Assembly: GCF_030733205.1 (NCBI RefSeq)
Contig: NZ_JASHJL010000002.1
Location: 183,009 to 247,008, forward strand
Direction: 5' to 3'
Origin: Mameliella sp. MMSF_3455
GTDB taxonomy: Bacteria > Pseudomonadota > Alphaproteobacteria > Rhodobacterales > Rhodobacteraceae
DNA length: 64,000 nt
Shown here: in pieces, positions 44,701-52,199 of the stretch
Position numbering within the stretch: position 1 is the first letter of the stretch
Layout: every line of letters starts with the position of its first letter
Made by a program: the position numbers and the translations under genes
Notes under the pieces: model-generated
The model's input: the letters and a program-made list of their open reading frames with translations, nothing else
Told to the model about the DNA's origin: nothing
The model's database searches: none

Positions 44701-47700
44701 GCCGGTGATCAGGTAGGTGCCGCCCTCTTGCACCTCGGGCGCTTCGTTCAGCGCAACGGGTTTCATCACGCGTTCGAACCGTCGATCCCCGCGTAGCGCG
44801 GCGATCCGGTCGCCCGGTTCGCTCAACAGGTCCTCCAGCACCCGGGTCGTCAGCGCCTCCATTGCGCGCTCATGCGCGGCCTCCGCCCTGGCGCGGCCCC
44901 AGAACGCCGCCTCGACCGGCGCAGGCAAGACCACATCCAGCGTCGTCACGCTGACCCCGGGCAATTCGCGCGGAATCACCCGCGCCGGTCCGGCAACGGT
45001 TGCCTTTTCAGGGTAGGGCAGCGGCTCGTCCCGCAGTTGTGCCGCGCCATTTGTCACCACGGTAATCTGCCGGGGGCGCGGCAGGCCCTCGCCCTCGATG
45101 GCCTGCGCCAGGAACATCAGGGCGTAAAAACCCTGTTCCTGCACCCGGTGGAAAAAGCTCGACCCGGGGCGGTGGGTTTCGCCCTCTGTCAGCAGCCAGA
45201 ACTGCCCGATGCGGGTCGGCACCATCCCGCGTGCCGCCAGGTCCTGCACCAGCAGGTCATAGCCCTCGCGCCCACGCTCCGGCGCCAGCACATAGCCCTG
45301 GCCCACCCGGGCAAAGGCATCTCCGGGCCGCACCTCGACGACGCTGTGCCCTGCCACGCGCAGCCGGTCCGCCGCCCGATCGGCCAACCCGGCCTCGTCC
45401 ATGAACATCAGCCAGACCTGCGGCGCGGCATCGGACAGGCCATCGACCACATCCACCTCGACCGGGGCAGAGCGCGGCCGCCATACCGGCTGCCAGCCCC
45501 ACTCTCCGATCTCATCGTTGCGCATCAGATAGCCGGGCGCCTTCGCCGCCGCTTCTCCCGGCTCGATGAAATATCGGCTGCGCTGAAAGGCATAGGTCGG
45601 CAACACCACGCGGTTGCGCCGCGCCTCGCCCCAGACCTGTGCCCAGTCGATCCCGACGCCCAGCGCCGCCAGCCGACCCAGCACCTCGAACATGTGCTTG
45701 TCGTCGGCAATCGCCTCGTCCGGGTGCCGCAACGAGGACAGCACCCGGTTGCCCCCCACCTGCTGCCGCGCCAGCGAGGTCAGCGCCTTGCCCGGCCCGA
45801 CCTCAAGGAAAACCCGGTTGTCCCTGTCCAGCGTGCCGATGCAATCGGCAAACAGCACCGTGCCGCGCAGGTGCGCAACCCAATACTCAGGGTCGGTCGC
45901 CTGCTCCGCCGTCATCAACGCTCCGGTGCGGTTCGAAGTCAGCGGCAACTCGGGCGCCCGCAGCTCGATCCCCTGCAGGTAGGCGCCGAATTCCGCAAGG
46001 ATCGGCTCCAGCATCCGGCTGTGCGCAGCAATGTCGATGCCGATACGCGTGCATTGAACCTCGCGCCGCTCCAGTTCCGCCTGCAAGGCGTCCAGCGCCG
46101 CCTGCGGCCCGGAGGCCACCGAAAGCTCCGGCCCATTCACCGCGCCAAGGTCGAGGTCCTCCCCCAGCAAGGGGCGCAGTTCCTCCGCCGGAAACCCAAC
46201 CGACAACATGCCTCCGGCGGGCACCGTATCGAACAGCCGCCCGCGCAGGTGGACCAGCCCGATACACTCCTCGAAGGCCATCACACCTGCGACGCAGGCG
46301 GCGGTGTTTTCCCCCATCGAATGACCGGTCAGGGCGGCGGGCGTCACGCCCCAGCTCATCCAGAGCTGTGCCAGCGCGTATTCCGTGATCATGATCAGTG
46401 GCAGCTGCAGCGAAGGCCGCAACAACTCCTGGTCCGCTGCCTCTTCCGCCCCGCGCTCGGGCAGCCACAGCGCGCGCACCCCTGGCTTCTTCTCTCCTGA
46501 AATACTCTCTGCTTCCTCGCCGCCCGCGATCCGGTCGAGGTGTTCCAGCCCCCGGTCCATCCACTCGGCAAAGACCGGCTCCGTCTCGTACAGGTCGCGC
46601 GCCATACCCGCGTATTGCGCCCCGCCGCCGGGAAACATGAAGACGACCTCGGGCCGGTCCAGCGCGTCATGGGCAAAGACACGACGCGCATCGCTGCCCT
46701 CCAGCAGGCGTGCCGCCTCCTCGTGGTTTTCGGCCACCACCACGCGGCGTTTCTCGAATGCGCGGCGGCCCTCCTTCAGGGTAAAGGCCACATCCGCCAG
46801 GTACTGTTCGGGATGCGCGCGCAGATGCGCGGCCAACCTTGCGGTATTGTCCTCCAGAGCGGTCTTGCTACGACCAGAGACCGTCAGGATCTGGAACGGC
46901 CAGTCGCTCTCGTCGCCCGGCGCCCGCTCGGGGGCCTCCTGCAGCACCACATGCGCGTTTGTGCCCCCCACACCCAGAGAGTTCACGCCCGCCCGGCGGG
47001 GATGGTCGGCACGCGGCCAGTCGGTCAGCCGGTCGTTCACGCAGAAGGGCGAACTCTCGAAATCGATGGCCGGGTTCGGCGCCTCAAAGCCCAGAGAGGG
47101 CGGCATCTGCCGATGGTGAAGCGCCAGCGAGGCCTTGATGAGGCCCGCCACGCCGGCCGCCGTATCCAGGTGGCCGATGTTGGTCTTGACCGACCCGATG
47201 CGGCAATGCCCCACGGCGGTCGATGTCTCGTGAAAGGCCTCGGTCAGGGCTGCGACCTCGATTGGATCGCCCAGGTAGGTGCCGGTGCCATGGCATTCGA
47301 CGTAATCCACCGTATCGGCGCTGATCCCGGCAAAGGCCTGTGCCTCGGCCACGGCGCTTGCCTGCCCCTCGACGCTGGGCGCCAGATAGCCGGCCTTTTG
47401 CGCACCGTCGTTGTTGACCGCCGACCCCTTGATCACCGCGTAGATGTGATCGCCATCGGCCACCGCATCCGCCAGCCGCCGCAGCACCACGACCCCTGCG
47501 CCAGAGCCAAAGACCGTGCCCTTGGCACGGTGGTCGAAGGCGTGGCATTCCCCGTCGGGCGAGAGGACCTCGTTTTCCTTGTAGAGATAGCCGCGCCCCT
47601 GCGGCAGTTCGATGGTGACGCCGCCCGCGATGGCCATGTCGCATTCGTCGTTCAAAAGCGCCTGCACCGCGTAATGCGTCGCCACCAAAGAGGTGCTGCA

Positions 47701-48252
47701 CGCGGTCTGCAGGTTGATCGAGGGCCCGTGCAGGTCCAGCACATGGCTGAGCCGCGTCGTCATGAAATCCTTGTCGTTCCCGGTATGGCGCAGCAGGAAC
47801 ATACCGGTGCTTTCCACCAGGTCCGGGTTGGAACAGACGTTGAAATAGAAATACGAACCCATGCCGCAACCGGCAAAGACCCCCACTTGGCCATCAAAGC
47901 TGTCAGGCACGTGGCCCGCGTTTTCCAGAGCCTCCCAGGCGGTCTCCAGGAACTGGCGATGCTGGGGGTCCATGATCGCCGCCTCCTTTGGGCTGAACCC
48001 AAAGAACTCGGCATCGAAATGGTCAAAACCCTCCAGCGGGGCGGCAAAGGGGACGTAATCGCGGTGACGCATCAACCCGGGGTCTTCGCCCGCTTCGCGC
48101 AGTTCGTCCTCGGACAAGCGCCGGATCGAAGAGATGCCGTCACGCAGATTGCGCCAGTATGCGGCGATGTCGGCGGCGCCCGGCAGATGGGCTGCCATGC
48201 CCACGATGGCAATGTCGGTTTCGCCGTACTGCTGCGCTGTTTCACCCGTCAT
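41788..48252 (-). CDS. Single-module type I polyketide synthase, KS-AT-KR-DH-ACP-TE
   Basis: 2154 residues. KS: TACSTS (Cys185), HGTGT (His321), KTNIGH (His361). AT: GHSMGE (Ser645) with IAAHSRMLEPI, close to malonyl-type enzymes. A non-catalytic KR half covers about 950-1150, then the catalytic KR has TYLITGGFGGIG at 1179 and the active Tyr1342. DH follows with His1427 in HRTRAGEALLPG and Asp1595 in HPALLD. ACP Ser1810 (DLGGHSLIA). The TE has GFSGG (Ser1955) and a late GDHDSM histidine. DH after KR is an unusual order. There is no ER, MT or loading module. GAGGG precedes the ATG at 48252. First gene of the PKS-GT2-NRPS-PPTase operon. An interspersed-repeat core is read in frame at 46486-46510. 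Confidence 0.94.
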   Translation of the reverse strand: MTGETAQQYGETDIAIVGMAAHLPGAADIAAYWRNLRDGISSIRRLSEDELREAGEDPGLMRHRDYVPFAAPLEGFDHFDAEFFGFSPKEAAIMDPQHRQFLETAWEALENAGHVPDSFDGQVGVFAGCGMGSYFYFNVCSNPDLVESTGMFLLRHTGNDKDFMTTRLSHVLDLHGPSINLQTACSTSLVATHYAVQALLNDECDMAIAGGVTIELPQGRGYLYKENEVLSPDGECHAFDHRAKGTVFGSGAGVVVLRRLADAVADGDHIYAVIKGSAVNNDGAQKAGYLAPSVEGQASAVAEAQAFAGISADTVDYVECHGTGTYLGDPIEVAALTEAFHETSTAVGHCRIGSVKTNIGHLDTAAGVAGLIKASLALHHRQMPPSLGFEAPNPAIDFESSPFCVNDRLTDWPRADHPRRAGVNSLGVGGTNAHVVLQEAPERAPGDESDWPFQILTVSGRSKTALEDNTARLAAHLRAHPEQYLADVAFTLKEGRRAFEKRRVVVAENHEEAARLLEGSDARRVFAHDALDRPEVVFMFPGGGAQYAGMARDLYETEPVFAEWMDRGLEHLDRIAGGEEAESISGEKKPGVRALWLPERGAEEAADQELLRPSLQLPLIMITEYALAQLWMSWGVTPAALTGHSMGENTAACVAGVMAFEECIGLVHLRGRLFDTVPAGGMLSVGFPAEELRPLLGEDLDLGAVNGPELSVASGPQAALDALQAELERREVQCTRIGIDIAAHSRMLEPILAEFGAYLQGIELRAPELPLTSNRTGALMTAEQATDPEYWVAHLRGTVLFADCIGTLDRDNRVFLEVGPGKALTSLARQQVGGNRVLSSLRHPDEAIADDKHMFEVLGRLAALGVGIDWAQVWGEARRNRVVLPTYAFQRSRYFIEPGEAAAKAPGYLMRNDEIGEWGWQPVWRPRSAPVEVDVVDGLSDAAPQVWLMFMDEAGLADRAADRLRVAGHSVVEVRPGDAFARVGQGYVLAPERGREGYDLLVQDLAARGMVPTRIGQFWLLTEGETHRPGSSFFHRVQEQGFYALMFLAQAIEGEGLPRPRQITVVTNGAAQLRDEPLPYPEKATVAGPARVIPRELPGVSVTTLDVVLPAPVEAAFWGRARAEAAHERAMEALTTRVLEDLLSEPGDRIAALRGDRRFERVMKPVALNEAPEVQEGGTYLITGGFGGIGLTLARDLASRGAKLALMARKSLPDRTDWDDYLRRHAPQDRVARRIRAVIALEEAGAEVMVVAADVCNLGQVQAARCAVEDRFGPITGVIHGAGVIDDAPLLAKSPSSVEDVFTPKIHGTEVLGEVFPDGSLDWMVLFSSSSTVTAPAGQVDYVAANEFLNAFARARSGKTRVVAINWGIWNEVGMAAEAVAARTGDLPKPPVTPVAQDMLAEASFDRHGNRLFTARYAETDWFIDQHRTRAGEALLPGTGYLSLAAQALRAHGESGGFEIRDLTFLRPLRVTHDGARDVRIRLTRTDDGYGFDVLADATLNGRQGFALTAQGALSLMPLARPAPLDLGAIRARCPARLDGNGAKLTSAQEVHLAFGPSWKVLDARALGKGEGIADLSLPADAAAPDMPLHPALLDIATGWAMELIAGYQPTHLWVPVRYGRVRVHAPLGENVVSWVRNAANNRADGETASFDVTLCDPTGAVLVEISGFVIRKLERVALLTTPPRLTAAELEVDEGDAVQPLSPAEERLAHNLSQGIRPAEGVEAFHRALALDARQVVVSSMDLDALTAQTAASVVEAASGQTFERPQLDSDYVAPEGEIETRLAGFWEDLLGVTDVGVEDSFFDLGGHSLIAVRLFAMVKKAFRVDFPISILFEAPTIRACAALIEAQIGPVEGDPETAPKAPQRRFTHLVPMHDGDGGARQPFFLIAGMFGNVLNLRHLAHLLGSDRPFYGVQARGLYGGEAPHDTIEEAARDYIAEIRQVQPHGPYMVGGFSGGGISAYEVARQLEVAGEEVSLVVMLDTPLPQRRPLSRRDRMMIQWQQAREKGPLYPFIWARNRIAWEFAKRRQTGQTGAEHAFHNAEIEAAFYRAIAAYKVRPWDGRVVLYRPPLSGKWTVSGGALVNGERTYVTHDNDWGLVVPGVEVHEVPGDHDSMVLEPNVRALAGLMREAIESAEAKSFGHGEVVAFPGHAAE
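46486..46510 (-). repeat. Interspersed-repeat core read in frame within the PKS gene
   Basis: On the plus strand TTCTTCTCTCCTGAAATACTCT (46487-46508) matches 19 of 22 bases of the core of the intergenic repeat at 144-165. It encodes part of a surface loop (ESISGEKKPG) ahead of the AT active site. It may be a repeat captured by the gene. Confidence 0.5.
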
Positions 48253-48424
48253 GCAGGCCCTCGAAAAAACAAATGCCACCACCCGCAAGTTGCGCGGAAC
48301 TGCGGCGATTTCCAGTGGAACGCAGCCATTTCGATCCGTCTCCGGGCCGTGCCAACCGATTTCCTGACCGGGGTCTGAACACTGAACCCATCCTTTCGAA
48401 ACCGCGCCTTGCGGGATACCGGCC

Positions 48425-49786
48425 TCATCCGCCCTGTTGTGACAACTGCAGGATCGGGCCCCAGTTCAACCATATTGCGATCCCGGCCAGAAGCAGCCCG
48501 GCACAAGCAAAGACAACATCGTGCAGCGCATCCCAAGCCCCCATGCGAAGCGCCAGCCAGACCACCACCGGGTAGGCCAGCGCAAAGGCCGCGGCCTGCC
48601 CGGCAAGCGCCCCGATCAGCCCTGCCGCCTGCAGGCCGATCAGGATACACCCCACCATCAGCACCGCACGCACCAGAGCCAGGTAAAAGTACCGGCGCGA
48701 GTCCCCCGCCGCGAGCGCGGCCTGATCATAGGTCATGACGATCAACATTGGGATCTGAGCGCAGGCCAGGACCACCGCCACCGCGCCCGCTGCGGCGTAT
48801 CGCGCGTCATACAGCGTTTGCACCAGCCAGACGCCCATCAGGGCGAAGATCCCGACAAAGCCGATCAAGCCGATGGACACGGCAAAGCGCATCTTGCGCA
48901 GTTTCAAAAAGTTCTCACGGCTCTCCTTTGGCGGGGTTTCCCGGTAGACCGGGATCAGGATCTTGTGGGTCAGAAGGTTGCCCAGCATCAGCGGGAAAGA
49001 GGCCCAGAAAAAACCGATGTTGTAGACACCGAAAGTATCCAGCGCGATGAACTTGCCGATCAGCATCTTGTCGGCCTGGGTAAAGAAGAAACCGCATACC
49101 GTCGCCAGGAACACCCATTTCCCGAAGGAGATCAGTTCGCGCGCGGCGGGGCTTTCCCAGCGCAGGCGGTTGGCCGGACCGGGCAGGTAACGCCAGTTCA
49201 ACACAACCTCGACAAGGGCACCGATCACACCAGAGATCACCAGCGCCCAGACCGACCCCCACCACCAGGCCAGACCCACGGCGGCGGCCACCCCCGCCAG
49301 CTGAGTGGCCATGTCCAGGACCGTGACCCGCCCGAGCAGCAGGTGCCTGTTCGCGGTGATCATCCGCGTTGGCCTGAACCCGGTGATCAGCAGGGTCAGA
49401 GCCGAAACCGGCAGGATATATGCCAGCAAAGGCTGATCATAGACCCAGGCCATCGGCCAGGCCAGGCCGCAGGCCAAGAGCCACAGGCCGATGCCCCGGG
49501 CCACCTGGATCGTCCAGGCGGTGTCGAGGAAATCCTGATCATCACCACGTTTCGACTGCATGATCGCGGGCGTCACCCCGACGTCCGAGAACTGTCCCAG
49601 GCCCATCAGAAAGACCATGACCAGCGCCATCAGGCCAAAGGCCTCGGGGAACAGCAGCCGGGTCAGGATGAGGTTCGACCCAAGTCGTACAACTTGCCCG
49701 AAGCCAAAGCTGCCCAGCGTGAACAGGGACGACCGCATCGCCCGCGCGGTGACGGATTCGCTTCGGAAGGCCTCCATCGCGCTCAT
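48425..49786 (-). CDS. Polysaccharide flippase (Wzx/MATE-like, RfbX type)
   Basis: A 453-residue inner-membrane protein with about twelve to fourteen helices. It opens RAMRSSLFTLGSFGFGQVVRLGSNLILTRLL (named here by FGFGQVVRLGSN), typical of the lipopolysaccharide-biosynthesis flippase group. GKWVFLATVCGFFFTQADKM near residue 225 is the conserved mid-protein block. It would flip lipid-linked repeat units to the periplasm for the Wzy-like protein. The ATG overlaps the preceding GT2 stop as ATGA. It stands just upstream of the PKS operon on the same strand, 172 bases away, so export of the PKS product is an alternative. Confidence 0.85.
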   Translation of the reverse strand: MSAMEAFRSESVTARAMRSSLFTLGSFGFGQVVRLGSNLILTRLLFPEAFGLMALVMVFLMGLGQFSDVGVTPAIMQSKRGDDQDFLDTAWTIQVARGIGLWLLACGLAWPMAWVYDQPLLAYILPVSALTLLITGFRPTRMITANRHLLLGRVTVLDMATQLAGVAAAVGLAWWWGSVWALVISGVIGALVEVVLNWRYLPGPANRLRWESPAARELISFGKWVFLATVCGFFFTQADKMLIGKFIALDTFGVYNIGFFWASFPLMLGNLLTHKILIPVYRETPPKESRENFLKLRKMRFAVSIGLIGFVGIFALMGVWLVQTLYDARYAAAGAVAVVLACAQIPMLIVMTYDQAALAAGDSRRYFYLALVRAVLMVGCILIGLQAAGLIGALAGQAAAFALAYPVVVWLALRMGAWDALHDVVFACAGLLLAGIAIWLNWGPILQLSQQGG

Positions 49787-50640
49787 CTTCCGCGGCTCCA
49801 GGTCTGACGGGCGTGCGGGGTCAGCTTTACCGCGATCGCCACGCCCGCATAAACCATGAAACCCAGCGGGTCGCGCAGCGCGAGGCGCAGTTTTTCGGGC
49901 AAGGGAAAGCCCGGCTTGTCGTCGTTCCGAGTCAACGCCGGATAAAGCGCGGCGATCTCATCCACGCCGGCGTTCTGCCGCCGGCGCACCTTGACAAGGT
50001 TGCGCCAGCCCTCCGCGATGGGCCATCGATAGGGCGCCGGCACGCCCTGCCGTTCGCCCGGACGAAATTGCAGCCGGACATAGATATCGTCCGAGATGAT
50101 ATCCGGGAATGCGCCCCAGCGCGCCCGGCCCGCCGCGTTCACCGCGAACAGGCCGCATCCCGGCACCACGTCCCGCATGAAGGGCACACGCCGCCAGATC
50201 CGTGCATAGGCCCGGCTGATCGCGCCCTCTGCGGCGATCTCGACCCGGCCGCTGGCATAGCGCGGGCCATCCACGTACAACGCCGTCACCAGTTGAGCCA
50301 GCAGCCCCGGCGTGACGATCACATCCGCGTCGAGGTAAACCCGGATCGCCCCGCTGGCCGCCGCATCCCCCGCGTTCAGCGCGCCGGGCTTGCTGCCCGC
50401 CCGTTGTTCGATCACCACCAGATGCCAGCCCCGCGCCGCCATCCGCGCCGCGTAGCCGCGAGCGACATCGGCCGTGTCGTCGCGGCAGCCATTGGCCACC
50501 ACGATCACCTCGACCATGCCTGCGCCGGACTCTTCAGAGTCCAGCAATGCTTCGAGGCAGCCGCCAATCAGCGCTGCCTCGTTGCTTGCCGGAAGTATCA
50601 CCGAAACGCCCGCGTTCCGCCTCTGCATGGTTGTATCCAT
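49783..50640 (-). CDS. Glycosyltransferase family 2 (ExoA-like)
   Basis: A 285-residue GT-A glycosyltransferase. VSVILPASNEAALIGGCLEAL opens the fold (key phrase ILPASNEA), VIVVANGCRDDTADVA follows near residue 44, and the DxD is in VYLDADVIVTPG near 101. DVVPGCGLFAVNAAGR near 156 is in the acceptor region. A C-terminal hydrophobic segment (LGFMVYAGVAIAV) may anchor it. Its stop overlaps the flippase start, so these two genes form a unit. It is divergent from the GT4 gene at 50803. Substrates unknown. Confidence 0.87.
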   Translation of the reverse strand: MDTTMQRRNAGVSVILPASNEAALIGGCLEALLDSEESGAGMVEVIVVANGCRDDTADVARGYAARMAARGWHLVVIEQRAGSKPGALNAGDAAASGAIRVYLDADVIVTPGLLAQLVTALYVDGPRYASGRVEIAAEGAISRAYARIWRRVPFMRDVVPGCGLFAVNAAGRARWGAFPDIISDDIYVRLQFRPGERQGVPAPYRWPIAEGWRNLVKVRRRQNAGVDEIAALYPALTRNDDKPGFPLPEKLRLALRDPLGFMVYAGVAIAVKLTPHARQTWSRGR

Positions 50641-50802
50641 ATCTCATACTCACACCCGTACCACTGGGGCCACACATGAAAAAAATACACCTCGCCCTGC
50701 TCTGGAAACTGCTGCGGAACTGTGGCCAAAGCATGGAATCGATTAGGTTTGATCACGACGAACGCCCACAAGAGGCGCGGCTGCCATCCATAGGAATATC
50801 AG

Positions 50803-52032
50803 GTGACGCAAGGCTTGCGTATAGGGTACATCGTCCCGCAATTCCCGGGACAGACGCACATCTTCTTCTGGCGCGAGATCCGCGCACTGGAAGCGATGGG
50901 ACATGAGGTCCATGTATTCTCGACCCGCAAGCCGCCGCGCCGCCTGATTTCGCACGACTGGTCCGACAAGGCGATCGCACGCACCACTTACCTGGGGCAT
51001 TTAGATCCGCTGCTTGCCGCCACCGCACTGACCAAGTTGAGCACCAAGCGACTGCCGCTTTGGATGCTGCGCGAGGGCCCCGGATTCGCCCGGGACGCGC
51101 TGATGACGATGGCCGCCGCCGAAAGGCTGCGGCGCGAGGCGGCAGCGCGCGGGCTGGATCACATCCACGCCCATTCCTGCGGTCGCGTCGCGCTCATCAC
51201 CTGTTTCGCGCATCTCATGGGCGGGCCGCGCTACTCAATGACATTGCACGGGCCACTGTCGGACTACGGCCCCGGTCAGCGGGTGAAATGGCGGCACGCC
51301 AGTTTCGCCACGATCATCACGCGCAAGATCCTCTCCGAAATCGAAGAGACCCTGGCCGGATCGCTCCCCGAACGGCGGATCATCCGCCCGATGGGCGTGG
51401 ACACTGACAAACTGCAGCGCCGCACGCCCTACCAGCCGCCTCAACATGGCCGCCCGATCCGCATTTTCGCCTGTGGACGCCTGAACCTGGTCAAGGGCCA
51501 CCAAGACCTGATGGCCGCCACCCGTCAGCTTCTGGACCAGGGCGTCGACGTGCGTGTCGAAATCGCCGGAGAGGACGACGACGGTGGCACCGGCTACCGG
51601 ATCGAACTGGAAGAGACGCTGAAGCGGCTGCGCCTTCAGGATCACGTCAAGCTTCTGGGCGCGATCGACGCGGGCGAGGTCAAGGACAAGCTGGAAGAGG
51701 CGCATCTGTTCGTGCTGGCGTCCTGGCACGAACCGCTGGGCGTCGCCTACATGGAAGCCATGTCGATGGGTGTCCCGACCATTGGCACCGATGCGGGCGG
51801 CGTGCGCGAACTGATCACGGACGGGTCCACCGGCTATCTGGTCGAACCGAAGAACCCCGGGATGCTGGCCCGCACGATCCGCAGCCTCGTCGGCGATCCG
51901 GACGCGCTCAAGCGCCTGTCAGAGGCCGGGCGCCAGCACATCGTCGAGAGTTTCCGCGCCTCGCTGGGGGCCGAGGTGCTGGTCGAAGAGATCGAGCGCC
52001 TGCGGAACCCGGACAGCGCCCAGGAGGTGTAG
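50803..52032 (+). CDS. Glycosyltransferase family 4
   Basis: A 409-residue GT-B glycosyltransferase. It starts at a GTG with AGGAATATCAG upstream and opens LRIGYIVPQFPGQTHIFFWRE. Further marks are YSMTLHGPLSDYG near residue 145, RIFACGRLNLVKGHQDL near 220 and the E-x7-E motif HEPLGVAYMEAMSMG near 305. It runs toward the large secreted protein gene and is separated from it by a hairpin. Donor and acceptor unknown. Confidence 0.88.
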   Translation: MTQGLRIGYIVPQFPGQTHIFFWREIRALEAMGHEVHVFSTRKPPRRLISHDWSDKAIARTTYLGHLDPLLAATALTKLSTKRLPLWMLREGPGFARDALMTMAAAERLRREAAARGLDHIHAHSCGRVALITCFAHLMGGPRYSMTLHGPLSDYGPGQRVKWRHASFATIITRKILSEIEETLAGSLPERRIIRPMGVDTDKLQRRTPYQPPQHGRPIRIFACGRLNLVKGHQDLMAATRQLLDQGVDVRVEIAGEDDDGGTGYRIELEETLKRLRLQDHVKLLGAIDAGEVKDKLEEAHLFVLASWHEPLGVAYMEAMSMGVPTIGTDAGGVRELITDGSTGYLVEPKNPGMLARTIRSLVGDPDALKRLSEAGRQHIVESFRASLGAEVLVEEIERLRNPDSAQEV

Positions 52033-52158
52033 CGCGGGATCCCCGCCGCCCCTGCCCTGCTCGCTCCTCTCTGGCCTCAAACCGCTTGCACAGCCTCTCT
52101 GGCCCCTGTCGCCGTTCATCAGCCGAATTGTCGGAACCTCGTCGGCACGAACGGGGTA

Positions 52159-52177
52159 CGCCAAAGTCGATTTGGCG
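52159..52177 (-). terminator. Hairpin between convergent GT4 and secreted-hydrolase genes
   Basis: CGCCAAA (52159-52165), 5-base loop, TTTGGCG (52171-52177) in the 167-base convergent gap. It lies 23 bases past the end of the minus-strand gene. There is no T-run on either strand, so the call rests on position. Confidence 0.4.
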
Positions 52178-52199
52178 GTCTCGGGGCAGGCAGACAACG

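Noticed and set aside
41788..48252. Trans-AT or PUFA-type PKS
   Set aside because: A complete AT with GHSMGE is present in the protein, there is only one ACP, and no tandem ACP or ER is seen.
50676..50906. Small ORF starting MKKIHLALLWKLL between divergent glycosyltransferase genes
   Set aside because: The first residues look like a signal peptide, but the rest becomes low-quality sequence and overlaps the well-supported GT4 start by about 100 bases.
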